Positions 8,747 through 17,086 are shown, numbered from the stretch's first letter. The stretch is DNA of 64,000 bases from Rhizobium sp. FKL33 (GCF_005222915.1 NZ_STFX01000001.1:62001-126000), one strand, 5' to 3'. Notes: generated by a model from the letters alone, not told the origin. Program-made: numbers and translations.

Positions 8747-8774
8747 TTGACGATTTCGCCCGATGTCTTACATT
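8747..8774 (+). promoter_or_regulatory. Sigma-70-like promoter for the 53-residue gene
   Basis: A TTGACG -35 box (8747-8752), a 16-bp spacer and a TACATT -10 box (8769-8774) lie about 50 bp before the ATG at 8827. The AT-rich repeat region lies directly upstream. Confidence 0.6.
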
Positions 8775-8826
8775 AGGTGCATCGCAGGTTGGCGATAGGT
8801 TCACAACGGTTTGAAGGAAGAACTCA

Positions 8827-8988
8827 ATGTTTACTTGGCGGGAACGGCTTTTGATGGCTCTAGGGTTCAAGGACGCCTATGTCGAAACCAACTGGAGCAA
8901 GCCTTCAGAATGGCGGCGTGATCGCTGGGAAGAGGGCGGATGCCACTTTCTGGACTTTGGCCCCATTCATCTGGTCTATCAGGCCTAA
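8827..8988 (+). CDS. Small 53-residue protein, function unknown
   Basis: Starts M-F-T-W-R-E-R-L-L-M-A-L-G-F and ends G-P-I-H-L-V-Y-Q-A. It is rich in tryptophan (four) and charged residues, with one cysteine in G-G-C-H-F-L-D-F-G. GAAGGAAG stands 7 nt before the ATG, a sigma-70-like promoter is about 50 bp upstream, and an intrinsic terminator follows 29 bp after the TAA. Together these make a complete single-gene transcription unit. I recognise no family. Its place opposite the recombinase gene would suit a directionality factor, regulator or small inhibitor. Confidence 0.65.
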   Translation: MFTWRERLLMALGFKDAYVETNWSKPSEWRRDRWEEGGCHFLDFGPIHLVYQA

Positions 8989-9017
8989 AGCATTTCCTTA
9001 CGATCCCAACGCCAAGA

Positions 9018-9040
9018 GGCCGCCCGCAAGGCGGCCTTTT
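9018..9040 (+). terminator. Intrinsic terminator after the 53-residue gene
   Basis: A 7-bp perfect stem GGCCGCC/GGCGGCC (9018-9024 with 9030-9036), a 5-nt loop and a TTTT run at 9037-9040. Confidence 0.8.
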
Positions 9041-9181
9041 CGCTATGTCTAAGGCTTGAAGCGGCGATAAGGCCTCGATGCACTACAAACCGCACCACAC
9101 CGGGCCACGACCGCTTACGCTAAACGGCTGATTTCATTGCGGCCATCCGCAAGGTTTGAGACTTCTCGACTGTCTCTAACT

Positions 9182-9577
9182 TTAGGCTAACGCCGCGTCC
9201 GCCATATGGAAGAGATCAGCCAGGCGCGAATGGAAGTCCGCCAGGGCACAGGCCCCCTTAAACCGCCTTACCGCACGGCCAATCAGGATGAAGAGCAAAT
9301 CCTCACGGGCTTCACCAGGCCGCGCTATGGCGTCGATTGGCAGGGAGCGCTTGGAGGCCCCAACGCCATGGCGCAAGGTCCAACCGCTCGTCCCCGATTG
9401 GAGGTTGACCTGGAGCGGCCACAGTTCGGAGATGATGGCGACTTGCGGCGCGGTTAGCGTGATCCAATCCACGCCGATCCGTAACGCGATTTCTCCCTCA
9501 TCCGCCTCATAAGCCTCATCGACATAGCGCGGCAGCTTTTGGGCAAGGACCATTTGAGCCGTTATGGTTTGCATCAT
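9182..9577 (-). CDS. Hypothetical protein of the element
   Basis: 131 residues, beginning M-M-Q-T-I-T-A-Q-M-V-L-A-Q-K-L-P. It mixes helical and strand-like segments (E-G-E-I-A-L-R-I-G-V-D-W-I-T-L-T, then L-W-P-L-Q-V-N-L). The composition looks like real protein, but the ribosome site is weak and a competing frame on the other strand exists over part of it. No family recognised. It converges on the terminated 53-residue gene. Confidence 0.5.
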   Translation of the reverse strand: MMQTITAQMVLAQKLPRYVDEAYEADEGEIALRIGVDWITLTAPQVAIISELWPLQVNLQSGTSGWTLRHGVGASKRSLPIDAIARPGEAREDLLFILIGRAVRRFKGACALADFHSRLADLFHMADAALA

Positions 9578-9907
9578 GTGCTTAAACCTAGAGTTATTGC
9601 CGCCACATGATCCGACTGGACGGACGCAAGGTCAATTCAGAAATATTCACAGTGTGTTAGAGGAAGGTGCGGCAAGTGGCAATAATCCGGGAAGGGCATA
9701 CGTTCCTGCCGCAAAGCGCAACTTGTGGAATGTGGCAACATGTGCGGTCCTGCCAGAAAGGACATTGTGTGGAATATGAGGGTACCCCTGGAGGGGGGAA
9801 TGCGCCGTCGCGTTGCCACGTATCCCAGATGTCGCGTGATCGACCCCTAGTGACGGTCCGGGGTCGGCTCCGCCTTCGGATGAGACACCAATCATCTTCA
9901 CCACCGC

Positions 9908-9967
9908 AGACCGTAAGAGCCTCATGCAACCCCTTACGGTCTTCGCAGGTCGGCCGCCTACCGTAAG
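9908..9967. repeat. ACCGTAAG inverted/direct repeat cluster
   Basis: AGACCGTAAG (9908-9917) pairs with CTTACGGTCT (9933-9942) as a 10-bp stem with a 15-nt loop. The core ACCGTAAG recurs directly at 9960-9967. Three copies of an 8-mer within 60 bp is typical of a protein-binding cluster such as iterons or an operator. Confidence 0.6.
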
Positions 9968-10164
9968 TGCTGGAGGTGATCATGAAGTCCCCACCTCGCG
10001 TCCCTCCGCAATGTCCGACACCAAGCTCCCACATCCTGCTCCCCCGCCATGCTCCCCACAAAGCCTCCCCGCCGCGCCTAACCCCATGTCCACACATAGC
10101 GCCCAACGCCACGCAGCCGCTCTAAGCGGGGCAGAGACACAAAGCTGGTCAATGGAAGGGACGT

Positions 10165-10235
10165 GGGGTGGATCGCAGCGCCGGGCCAAGGGGGAGGCGA
10201 TAGGAGGGGACGTTGGGGTGGACGTGGGGGTGGGG
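10165..10235 (+). other. Cluster of six G-runs, possible G-quadruplex
   Basis: GGGG or GGGGG occur at 10165-10168, 10190-10194, 10206-10209, 10215-10218, 10226-10230 and 10232-10235. At least four tracts are close enough to fold as a quadruplex when single-stranded. Confidence 0.5.
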
Positions 10236-10451
10236 ACTTGAGGTCCTGTGGTGAGGATGGTTGACTAGCTCCAGTCGGCTCAGCCTCCCCCCCATCTCGA
10301 CCAATTAGTCCGGCACATCAAGTCAATCATTCGGAGCACTAAAGCTCAGTGTCTCCGCCGAAGGCAACCCCGTGTTCCCCACCAGGTGAAAGGAGATGAT
10401 GAGAGACCTATCTACCTAAAGGGGGAACCAGGGGGCCTTAGGAACTACAAC

Positions 10452-11738
10452 TTATTGGCTCTTGATACTGACGGGAAGTTCCACCCCGAGTAGCATCTTT
10501 GAGTTCTCCCGCATGATTGCCGCCACGTCCTCCGCCTGGCTGCGGGGCGAGAGGACAGCATCATGGAGTGGCAAGCCGACCAGTCCTCGCTCGCCGAGGC
10601 GCATCAAGACGGAGACCAGCAATGTGGACTCCAGGAACATGAGTTCCAACCCCAAGTCCTTCCCGAAGGCATCTCGCAGCCGTGGGTGCTTGTCCTCCAT
10701 GGCCCTGACCAGAAGCTCAGCACTCCACGATGCACCGAGCAGTTCCCTGAGGTCGGCATTCAGGGCCTTGAGAGGTGTCGCCCGTGAGAGGAGGGAGAGG
10801 AGAGCAAGCTTGGCGGCGTCTCGGCTCATGCCGTCAATCTCGTAGGGGTCCACTTCAGGGAGGGGCAGGCCGAGGAAGCAGTAAGCAAGGTTCGGATAGG
10901 CAGACTTGTAGTCCACCTCCGCGATCTCTTCCCCGCCGATTGTTATGTCCTGCCTGTCCGCCTTCGAACACCACAGCCACGGCCCTCCGCCGAATAGCCG
11001 CCCGCCGAGCGTGAAGCTCTTGGGATCGGCACCATGCCGCAGGATAAAGTTGCGCTTCAGGTGAATGGGAGGGAGGTTCTTACCACGCATCCTGATGTCC
11101 GCCGCATTAAGGCCCTCGTTGATCGCCGCCATTTCCCTCCGCATCGATATGGTGATGTCGGTGTCCTGATAATCTATGAGGTCTTTCGGAGGCGGCTTGC
11201 CTCCCAGAGGCTTGGCGTTCTCCCGACGGGCGTACAGCCAGATTGACTCATCGCCCTCTGCGCGGCCCAAGTCTGTGAGTTCCACACCCGCCGCATCGAG
11301 CAGCGTCAGCAGTTCGCTGGTTGGCAGGACGGTGGTTGTCCTCCGCCGATAGGCGTACTCAAATCGCTGGACCAAGCCGCTCCTCTCCATCTGCTGGAGC
11401 GTTTCCGAGAGTAGGCGCTTAGGGAAGTCGCTTCGGTCATATCGCGTCTTCCCCCTCCTGATTGCCGTGGGCACCGCCAGCCTCGTGTCCGCGTTCTTGA
11501 GCGGCACCCTAGCCATCAGCGCGAGGTTAGCCAGGACGGTGGAGACTGCCGCCTGTCGCCGCTGCACTGCGTCCGTCTTGGACCACTGAAGCCCAAGGCC
11601 AGACTCTAGGCGGCCACCGATCTGAAGCGCCACGTCTGCCAAGGGTTTACCGTCAAGAGGCTCAAGGTAGGGATCGAAGAAGAGGGCGGGGGTGGTATCC
11701 GGCGACCACCTGGAACCGGTTGCCTCATCCTCCTTCAT
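10452..11738 (-). CDS. Polymerase-palm-like protein (family-A-like motifs), undescribed
   Basis: About 428 residues. The C-terminal half carries, in the right order, three motifs resembling the palm and fingers of family-A DNA polymerases. Motif A-like is E-V-D-Y-K-S-A-Y-P-N-L (Asp276). Motif B-like is S-R-D-A-A-K-L-A-L-L (Arg306, Lys310). Motif C-like is L-P-L-H-D-A-V-L (His392-Asp393), followed by a strand ending near the C-terminus, as in that family. A G-G-R-L-F-G-G-G-P-W segment precedes motif A. No 3'-5' exonuclease domain is seen, and the N-terminal 200 residues look like a winged-helix or DNA-binding region. I have met similar proteins in alphaproteobacterial mobile DNA, always unnamed. 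The ATG at 11738 is chosen because it overlaps the upstream stop as ATGA. A nucleic-acid-synthesis role is inferred, not shown. Confidence 0.7.
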   Translation of the reverse strand: MKEDEATGSRWSPDTTPALFFDPYLEPLDGKPLADVALQIGGRLESGLGLQWSKTDAVQRRQAAVSTVLANLALMARVPLKNADTRLAVPTAIRRGKTRYDRSDFPKRLLSETLQQMERSGLVQRFEYAYRRRTTTVLPTSELLTLLDAAGVELTDLGRAEGDESIWLYARRENAKPLGGKPPPKDLIDYQDTDITISMRREMAAINEGLNAADIRMRGKNLPPIHLKRNFILRHGADPKSFTLGGRLFGGGPWLWCSKADRQDITIGGEEIAEVDYKSAYPNLAYCFLGLPLPEVDPYEIDGMSRDAAKLALLSLLSRATPLKALNADLRELLGASWSAELLVRAMEDKHPRLRDAFGKDLGLELMFLESTLLVSVLMRLGERGLVGLPLHDAVLSPRSQAEDVAAIMRENSKMLLGVELPVSIKSQ

Positions 11739-12334
11739 CGGTTGGGACACCAAGCGGTCTCGGCGTGCTTCCACCAATTGGTGCCTTCAAGCTCTGGCAT
11801 CCTCTGCTGCCCGAGGATCAACGGCGGGGCTAGTTCAAGCGGAACCGGAGTGTCCGCCCGCTGCGCTATCACCAGCCCCAACTTGGCGGCTTCCTTTGCC
11901 CGTGCCGCGTCGTGATCGGGCTTTCCATCCCAGTCGGGAGCGGTCACCTGTAGCCGTAACTCGGAGACGGCAGCGCGGAGCGTGGGGACAAACTCGCTGC
12001 CCTTGTACAGGTCGCCCTTCTTGTTCATGACTCCGTTATTCGCGACGATGGTGCGGAGGTCAGCATTTCCTTTCAGACCCTTGGTGTGGACGATGACCCG
12101 AAGGCCGGACCTGTCGTATTCGCCCAGCACGGCGGCGATGGCGGCCATGCGGATGTAATCTTCCGCGCCCATGATGCCCCACATGCAGAAGACACTGGTG
12201 GGGAGGTTCTCGTGGTCGTCTCGGATCGACACACCCGCCGCGACGAGCTTATGGTTCTTGGCGAGGGGAGCAGACATGAAGGTGCTCGGCGCTGTGAGCG
12301 TCTGAATGTTGATGCGTCGAATGTTCGAAGACAT
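11735..12334 (-). CDS. Hypothetical protein, weakly RNase H-like, coupled to the polymerase-like gene
   Basis: 199 residues. The core (A-A-G-V-S-I-R, then G-A-E-D-Y-I-R-M-A-A-I-A-A-V-L, then L-R-V-I-V-H-T-K, then H-D-A-A-R-A-K-E-A-A) follows the strand-helix-strand-helix order of the RNase H fold. The third acidic position appears to be replaced, so activity is doubtful. The stop codon overlaps the start of the polymerase-like gene (ATGA), indicating translational coupling and possibly a shared job in replication. The RNase H resemblance is by eye only; another fold is quite possible. Confidence 0.6.
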   Translation of the reverse strand: MSSNIRRINIQTLTAPSTFMSAPLAKNHKLVAAGVSIRDDHENLPTSVFCMWGIMGAEDYIRMAAIAAVLGEYDRSGLRVIVHTKGLKGNADLRTIVANNGVMNKKGDLYKGSEFVPTLRAAVSELRLQVTAPDWDGKPDHDAARAKEAAKLGLVIAQRADTPVPLELAPPLILGQQRMPELEGTNWWKHAETAWCPNR

Positions 12335-12518
12335 GGGGTGGAGACTCCTGGTTGTGAGGATGATTGAACGTCGTTACTGATCGGATATGACGAGAGTGCA
12401 ATTCTTTCGCAGTTGACATGTGAATTACGCATACTGAGAGACGCGCTTTAGCAACGAAAAGTGGACTGCTTGTTCACCTACCGTGGGAATTGTTTTGGCG
12501 GGTTGTTCTAAACCAAGG

Positions 12519-13196
12519 CTATTGCTCAGCATGGTCCTGGACATCCTCATCACCGCCCCGTTCACGGCTGGCGTCCAACGCAGCAAACAACCTATGGAGG
12601 TTCTCGACGTATTCCCCGAGGCGCTTTTTGTCAGGTAGGCCCTGCTTTGACCCATGCGCGAAAAACTCTGCATTCGCGATGAGCCGCTCCCGGTTCTTCG
12701 TCGGCCGGAAAGCCCCAAAGTCCCCATGCAGCGGGATCATGCGATTGTCATACGCGCCGTATTTCACGAGGAGGTATGAGCCCTGGGACCTGAAGTAGGG
12801 TCCCATCTGGTAGACCGACTTTCCCGAGGCGCGGGATGCCTTCTTCATGGCTGGGGACGCGGGGATCGCATCGTTATGCGACTTCACGAAGACATATCCA
12901 TTCAGGTCCTGAAACGGATCGGCTACCACGGCGGTCGCACATCTGGCGGCCTCCAGAAGCACCGCAAACTCGATGGCGCTAAGTCTGCAATTGGTGCGCC
13001 GCTCGGTGTGATCGGTGTCATGGTTCGCCATGCCGACCACGATCCCGAAGTGTGGCAGGCCGTTCTTCTCTTCGAGGGTCACCCAACGCCGCAGCCACCT
13101 TGGGCTGATGATGTCTCGGCTGGGAAAGGTCCCGGATGCAACTGCCTCGGGGGTGATGAGCGGGGATTGGCGGAAGGTGATGACGCGCCGTCTCAT
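12519..13196 (-). CDS. Hypothetical protein of the leftward arm
   Basis: 225 residues, starting M-R-R-R-V-I-T-F-R-Q-S-P. It is basic, without signal peptide or membrane helix. Distinct segments are H-F-G-I-V-V-G-M-A-N-H-D, L-N-G-Y-V-F-V-K-S-H-N-D and R-M-I-P-L-H-G-D-F-G-A-F. The C-terminus is charged and low in complexity. I recognise no family. It lies between the large ejection-like protein gene (110 bp upstream) and the RNase H-like gene (184 bp downstream), all on the same strand, and probably belongs to the same transcript. Confidence 0.6.
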   Translation of the reverse strand: MRRRVITFRQSPLITPEAVASGTFPSRDIISPRWLRRWVTLEEKNGLPHFGIVVGMANHDTDHTERRTNCRLSAIEFAVLLEAARCATAVVADPFQDLNGYVFVKSHNDAIPASPAMKKASRASGKSVYQMGPYFRSQGSYLLVKYGAYDNRMIPLHGDFGAFRPTKNRERLIANAEFFAHGSKQGLPDKKRLGEYVENLHRLFAALDASRERGGDEDVQDHAEQ

Positions 13197-13306
13197 TGAT
13201 GTCTGCCCTGGTTATAGGATGGAGGGTGAGGGTTGACGGCGCAGCCCGAGAAGGACCAGATGTAAGCTGCGCCGTCGAGCAGGCCTTGTGGCCCGCAACT
13301 TGGGAA

Positions 13307-16300
13307 TTACTGGCTGGAGCCGAGACCGAGCGCCTTTCGGAGCTGATCGCCTGCCGACTTCTGGCCCGTATTGTCCAGATATCCCGCCGCAGCCTTGTAC
13401 TTGTGCTGGAGCATCTGGGTCCGAAGCTCAGGGTTCTCCTCCTGGAGCTTCTTGAAGCCCGCCGTGCGGTACTTCTGGACGATGCCCTGGATGGCGTTGA
13501 GCCTGCTTCCAGGTTGCCCCGTCTCACCGTCTGGCATGTCCTCGTAGTCTTTGGACCTGATGAGCTTCTCCAGGGACTCCTTCAGACTCGGTGCACCCTC
13601 CTCAGGTTTGGCTGAAAGCTCCTGGTACCTGTCGTAGGCGTTCTGGCCGGACTTCAGGGTTACATCACGCAAATCCATGCCGTTATGCGTCGGCTGGGGC
13701 ATCGAGAGGCCCTCGTTGGTCTCCAGCATGATGCGGTTGACTTCGGCTTCCACCGGGTCCTCGCTCATGGTGGTCGTCACACCAATACGCCGCGCCACAG
13801 GCTCCCCGAAGACATCACGCCGAGGCGGGAGGCCCTTGGAGTAGCCGGGGATGTCTTTGAGCACCCGGTCGAGCAGTCCCCGAGCTTCCCGGAGGTAGGG
13901 GTCCTGGTTGCCGTAGCCCCGCAAGGCTGAGGACATCGGGATCATCGAGCTACCCATGTTCCCCACGAACTTCTCCATCTTGTTCTCAGGGTCGCTGAGG
14001 GCGTCAACTAGCTGGTTCATGTTGAGGAGGAAGGTGCGATCCGAGAAGTTCCTGGCGAGGGCGATCCCTGTGGCGGTCGCGACGTTGGAAATATCCCGGT
14101 GCTCTGGGTCCATGGTGTAAAGCTCGTGGAGGTCCGCCATGATCCCCATCGGCAGGCCAACCGGATCGAACCGGCCATACGGCACATATGTCTTGGAGCC
14201 GTCAGCATTCATCACGACCACCGAGTATGGCTTCCAGCCCTGCTCGATGAGCTGCTTACGGAGTTGATCATCCGATGGGCCACCGCCTGTCACCCGGCCG
14301 TTTGCGACCAGGAGCCCCGTGGACGCCATGAAGAGGCTACCCAGCGCCATCTGCCCGATAGCCTGAGCCTGCCGCTCCGTCCCCATCTTCCCCAGAAGCA
14401 TCGCCCGATATTCGCCCTGGATGAGGTTGAGCCCTGGCGTATATTTGTGGGAATATCGCAGCACGTTGATCGGTGTCTTCACGAACGGCAGGACGAAGCC
14501 GATAGGCGGATAGTAGGTCCGCAGGTTTCTGATCCCCGCGCCCAACGTCCCAGGAAGAAGCTCCTGGTTAAACGTTGAGGTCTGAGCCTCAAGTAGCGCC
14601 TCGGGATCGACTGCTCGCCCCTCATCATCGAAGGCCTGATGGAGGCGGCTTTCCATGAAGTCCTTGAGGTCCTGACCCTTCAGGCCCATCTGCTCGCCAG
14701 CGACCGCAGCGCGGGACTGCACAACCGACCTGTAGCGGAGCGTCTTGAAGAACTCGTCCTGTGCCCCGAGGAACCGCGTGGGAAAGCCCGTGACATTGCG
14801 GTAGAGGGAGGAGAGGTGGAGGTTATGCCACAAGTTCTCCCAGCTATCGAAGGGCTTGAAGTTCGGAACCCCGAGTGGCTGGTGGGCGGTGCTCGCGGAC
14901 GGAGCATCGAGCCAGTCCGTCATGTGCGGAGCCAGCTTGGAGTCGCCCTTCATGAACGCCTCGACGCCAGCCTTCCAGCCGTCCGTGATGGCCGCCGCCG
15001 TGTAATAGAACTCCTTGGCCGCCTGCTGCCGAACCGCCTTTCCGCCGCTCAGCACGAGAGACCCCAGACCCTTCTCCAGCGGCCGCGCAATCTGCATGTA
15101 AACGTTGGAGGTCAGGTTGACGACGTGGGTGGGGTAGAGCCAGAGGAGGCCATTGCGTTGCGAGAATTGCAGCTCGTCCATCACCCGCTTCATCACCGTT
15201 GGCTTGGCGAGGTCCTTGAGTTTCTTGGGGTCGCCGCCAGTGGACTGCATGATGTCCATGAACTTCTGGTCGTCCAGAGAGGTCAGGGCCTTGAGCTGCT
15301 CTGGGTTCACTCGGAACTCACTGCGCATACGCCTGAGGGAACGACCGGCTGCAGACTTCATGCTCTGAGCCGCAGCGTAGGTCTCCATAGCGACGGACAA
15401 TCTGCGGCGAGACTCGGCAAGGGCCTTGGCGCTGTCACCACCGAACTCCTCTAGGTTACCCCAGCGAACCTTACGGATGGGATCGAACGCATCAATGAAC
15501 AAGCGATTGGAGACCAGATAGCCAGCCTCCATGTTCCGCACCATGCCTGCCGCCGCGTCCCCGGCCTGGGCGATCTCCCCCACGACTGCCGTAGGGTCTT
15601 CGTTGAAGTAGCGGGCTGCGGCTCGGACCTGGCGTTCGACCTTGGCGTCAGACAGCACGGCACCGCCTTTGACGGCATCGAGTTCTGGCCTCAGGACCTT
15701 CTGGGCATTGGCGATGAGGGTGGACACATCCTCGGGGGTCTGGAGCTTCTGCCAGGGGACGCCAGCCTGAGGGGCGGGCTTGTAGCCTTGGCTGATGGCC
15801 TCTTCGCGGGAGCCCGCCTGGTCGATGGCCCTGAGGTCCCAGTCCGTGCCGTCCAGGATCGCCTTCATCTGCTCATCGCTGACGGCCTCCGTGGGGAGCG
15901 TTTTGGCGGCTGTCGGAGCGTTGCTTGGGAGCGGGGTGCTCTGGTCCACCGTGGTGGAGGCTGGCTCGCTGATCTGGTCTGGAGGCTGGATGCCATCACT
16001 GGCCGCCTGGGAGCCCGCCTTGACGCGGACACGGGGCTTCTCGACGGGAGCCACTGGAGGAACCTCCACCGGACGCTCGGCCACCGCCTTCATCTCCTCC
16101 GCCACCTGAGGCTGGGCAATCTCTTCGACCACCTTCTTGGCGGCATCGGGGTTCCCACGGCGAGCGAACTTGATGGCCTTGAGCCCCATGGCAAACGCCC
16201 CGGCGAACGCGAGGTCCACCCCAGCGCCTTCGAGAGCGTTCTTGAGGCGGCCCTCTGCGGCGCTGTCATCGGGATTGGCCGCGAGGTATTCGGACACCGG

Positions 16301-16984
16301 GTTCTCCAGGGCGGGGAACTCCTGGATCATGTTCGAGAGGCGGGCCTCATGGGGGTCCATCACGACCGCACCGGCCGCAGCGCCTCTGGCGATCTCATAG
16401 CCAACCTGAGCGGCCTTGCCCCCAGCGGCGAACGTCTGGGTGGCCTTGAGCGGGGCCATGAGCTTGCCCGCACCGATGAGCCCGGTGACAAACTGCGAGA
16501 TGCCGCCAGCCAATGCGTTGGGGATGGAGCGCGATGTCACGTCCTTGTAGTCGGCCTCCACGGCCTGACGCAGGGCGGTCCTGTCGGCTGGATCGGTAGT
16601 CTCCCCTGTAAGGCCAGCCATGAAGTCTCGGGTCTGGAAGACGGCCCGTGCCGCCCCACCCATCACCGCCCTCGGCATCTCCGACTGGCTCTCGACGCCG
16701 GAGCCGAGGACCCGCGTGGCAGCGGACATGGTGCCTGCATCAGGTGCCGTGCCATAGTCCACCCCGGCAACCGGAGCAGGTTTCGGGGCGGTGACCTCGT
16801 TGTAGAGCCTCTGGAAGAAACCCGGCTGCTCCGGGGACTGCGGGTCGGAGCCCTGCGGTTTAACAGGCGGCATGGCCTTAACGCCGTCCTGCATGGCACC
16901 TGCGAGCTGGCGCTCTCTGGTCACCTCTTCGACGGCCTGTAGGAACTCGGGGTCAAGGGTGGAGGGTTGTTTGTTGTCTGGCAT
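13307..16984 (-). CDS. Large phage DNA-ejection/internal-virion-like protein (LPD38-type region)
   Basis: 1225 residues; the ATG is preceded by AAAGGA. Residues 1-130 are low-complexity and proline-rich, 150-270 contain hydrophobic glycine/alanine-rich helices, and 300-380 form another low-complexity linker. The C-terminal two thirds carries blocks typical of large podovirus-type internal virion or ejection proteins: N-L-T-S-N-V-Y-M-Q near 628, P-F-V-K-T-P-I-N-V-L near 830, and Y-G-R-F-D-P-V-G-L near 936. These recall the region called LPD38 in large polyvalent phage proteins. Such proteins leave the capsid with the DNA and help it cross the envelope. No other virion gene is seen on the element, which is odd. 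The family assignment is from memory of motifs, not from a search. Confidence 0.7.
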   Translation of the reverse strand: MPDNKQPSTLDPEFLQAVEEVTRERQLAGAMQDGVKAMPPVKPQGSDPQSPEQPGFFQRLYNEVTAPKPAPVAGVDYGTAPDAGTMSAATRVLGSGVESQSEMPRAVMGGAARAVFQTRDFMAGLTGETTDPADRTALRQAVEADYKDVTSRSIPNALAGGISQFVTGLIGAGKLMAPLKATQTFAAGGKAAQVGYEIARGAAAGAVVMDPHEARLSNMIQEFPALENPVSEYLAANPDDSAAEGRLKNALEGAGVDLAFAGAFAMGLKAIKFARRGNPDAAKKVVEEIAQPQVAEEMKAVAERPVEVPPVAPVEKPRVRVKAGSQAASDGIQPPDQISEPASTTVDQSTPLPSNAPTAAKTLPTEAVSDEQMKAILDGTDWDLRAIDQAGSREEAISQGYKPAPQAGVPWQKLQTPEDVSTLIANAQKVLRPELDAVKGGAVLSDAKVERQVRAAARYFNEDPTAVVGEIAQAGDAAAGMVRNMEAGYLVSNRLFIDAFDPIRKVRWGNLEEFGGDSAKALAESRRRLSVAMETYAAAQSMKSAAGRSLRRMRSEFRVNPEQLKALTSLDDQKFMDIMQSTGGDPKKLKDLAKPTVMKRVMDELQFSQRNGLLWLYPTHVVNLTSNVYMQIARPLEKGLGSLVLSGGKAVRQQAAKEFYYTAAAITDGWKAGVEAFMKGDSKLAPHMTDWLDAPSASTAHQPLGVPNFKPFDSWENLWHNLHLSSLYRNVTGFPTRFLGAQDEFFKTLRYRSVVQSRAAVAGEQMGLKGQDLKDFMESRLHQAFDDEGRAVDPEALLEAQTSTFNQELLPGTLGAGIRNLRTYYPPIGFVLPFVKTPINVLRYSHKYTPGLNLIQGEYRAMLLGKMGTERQAQAIGQMALGSLFMASTGLLVANGRVTGGGPSDDQLRKQLIEQGWKPYSVVVMNADGSKTYVPYGRFDPVGLPMGIMADLHELYTMDPEHRDISNVATATGIALARNFSDRTFLLNMNQLVDALSDPENKMEKFVGNMGSSMIPMSSALRGYGNQDPYLREARGLLDRVLKDIPGYSKGLPPRRDVFGEPVARRIGVTTTMSEDPVEAEVNRIMLETNEGLSMPQPTHNGMDLRDVTLKSGQNAYDRYQELSAKPEEGAPSLKESLEKLIRSKDYEDMPDGETGQPGSRLNAIQGIVQKYRTAGFKKLQEENPELRTQMLQHKYKAAAGYLDNTGQKSAGDQLRKALGLGSSQ

Positions 16985-17086
16985 GGTGTTGGTCCTTTGT
17001 TGAATCTAGGCGTGACTCTGCGTTCTCCCTCGGCGCGGACGCCGAGAGAGTTCTCGTGGGGATGGTGAAGAGGGTGATGGTTCGCC

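Larger units (their letters stand above)
8355..8826. promoter_or_regulatory. Control region between the divergent serine recombinase and 53-residue genes
   Basis: About 470 bp without a convincing gene. It holds the TGCTTCG boxes (8369-8434) and a very AT-rich stretch (about 8590-8750). A direct repeat TGCGCAATAGT occurs at 8603-8613 and 8645-8655, exactly 42 bp apart. A GTGATA/TATCAC inverted repeat lies at 8654-8659 and 8680-8685. A good sigma-70-type promoter pointing right is at 8747-8774. This is the natural place for a lysogeny or copy-control switch of the element. Confidence 0.6.
9578..10451. other. Gene-poor 874-bp region with inverted repeat and G-runs
   Basis: No reading frame here has both a believable start and a protein-like composition; overlapping frames on both strands are rich in Cys, Trp, Gly and Arg. 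The region contains a perfect 10-bp inverted repeat with a third direct copy of its core (9908-9967). The top strand is C-rich at about 10018-10088, and six G-runs lie at 10165-10235. It is between the two arms of the element and is the best candidate for its replication origin or another cis-acting locus. Confidence 0.6.

Noticed and set aside
9657-10112. A 151-codon minus-strand frame in the gene-poor region of the element
   Set aside because: Many Cys, Trp, Gly and Arg, no ribosome site, and overlapping frames of similar length on the other strand; more likely non-coding.
12425-12727. A 100-codon minus-strand frame overlapping the end of the 225-residue gene
   Set aside because: Ser/Arg-rich shadow in another frame of the same strand with no ribosome site.
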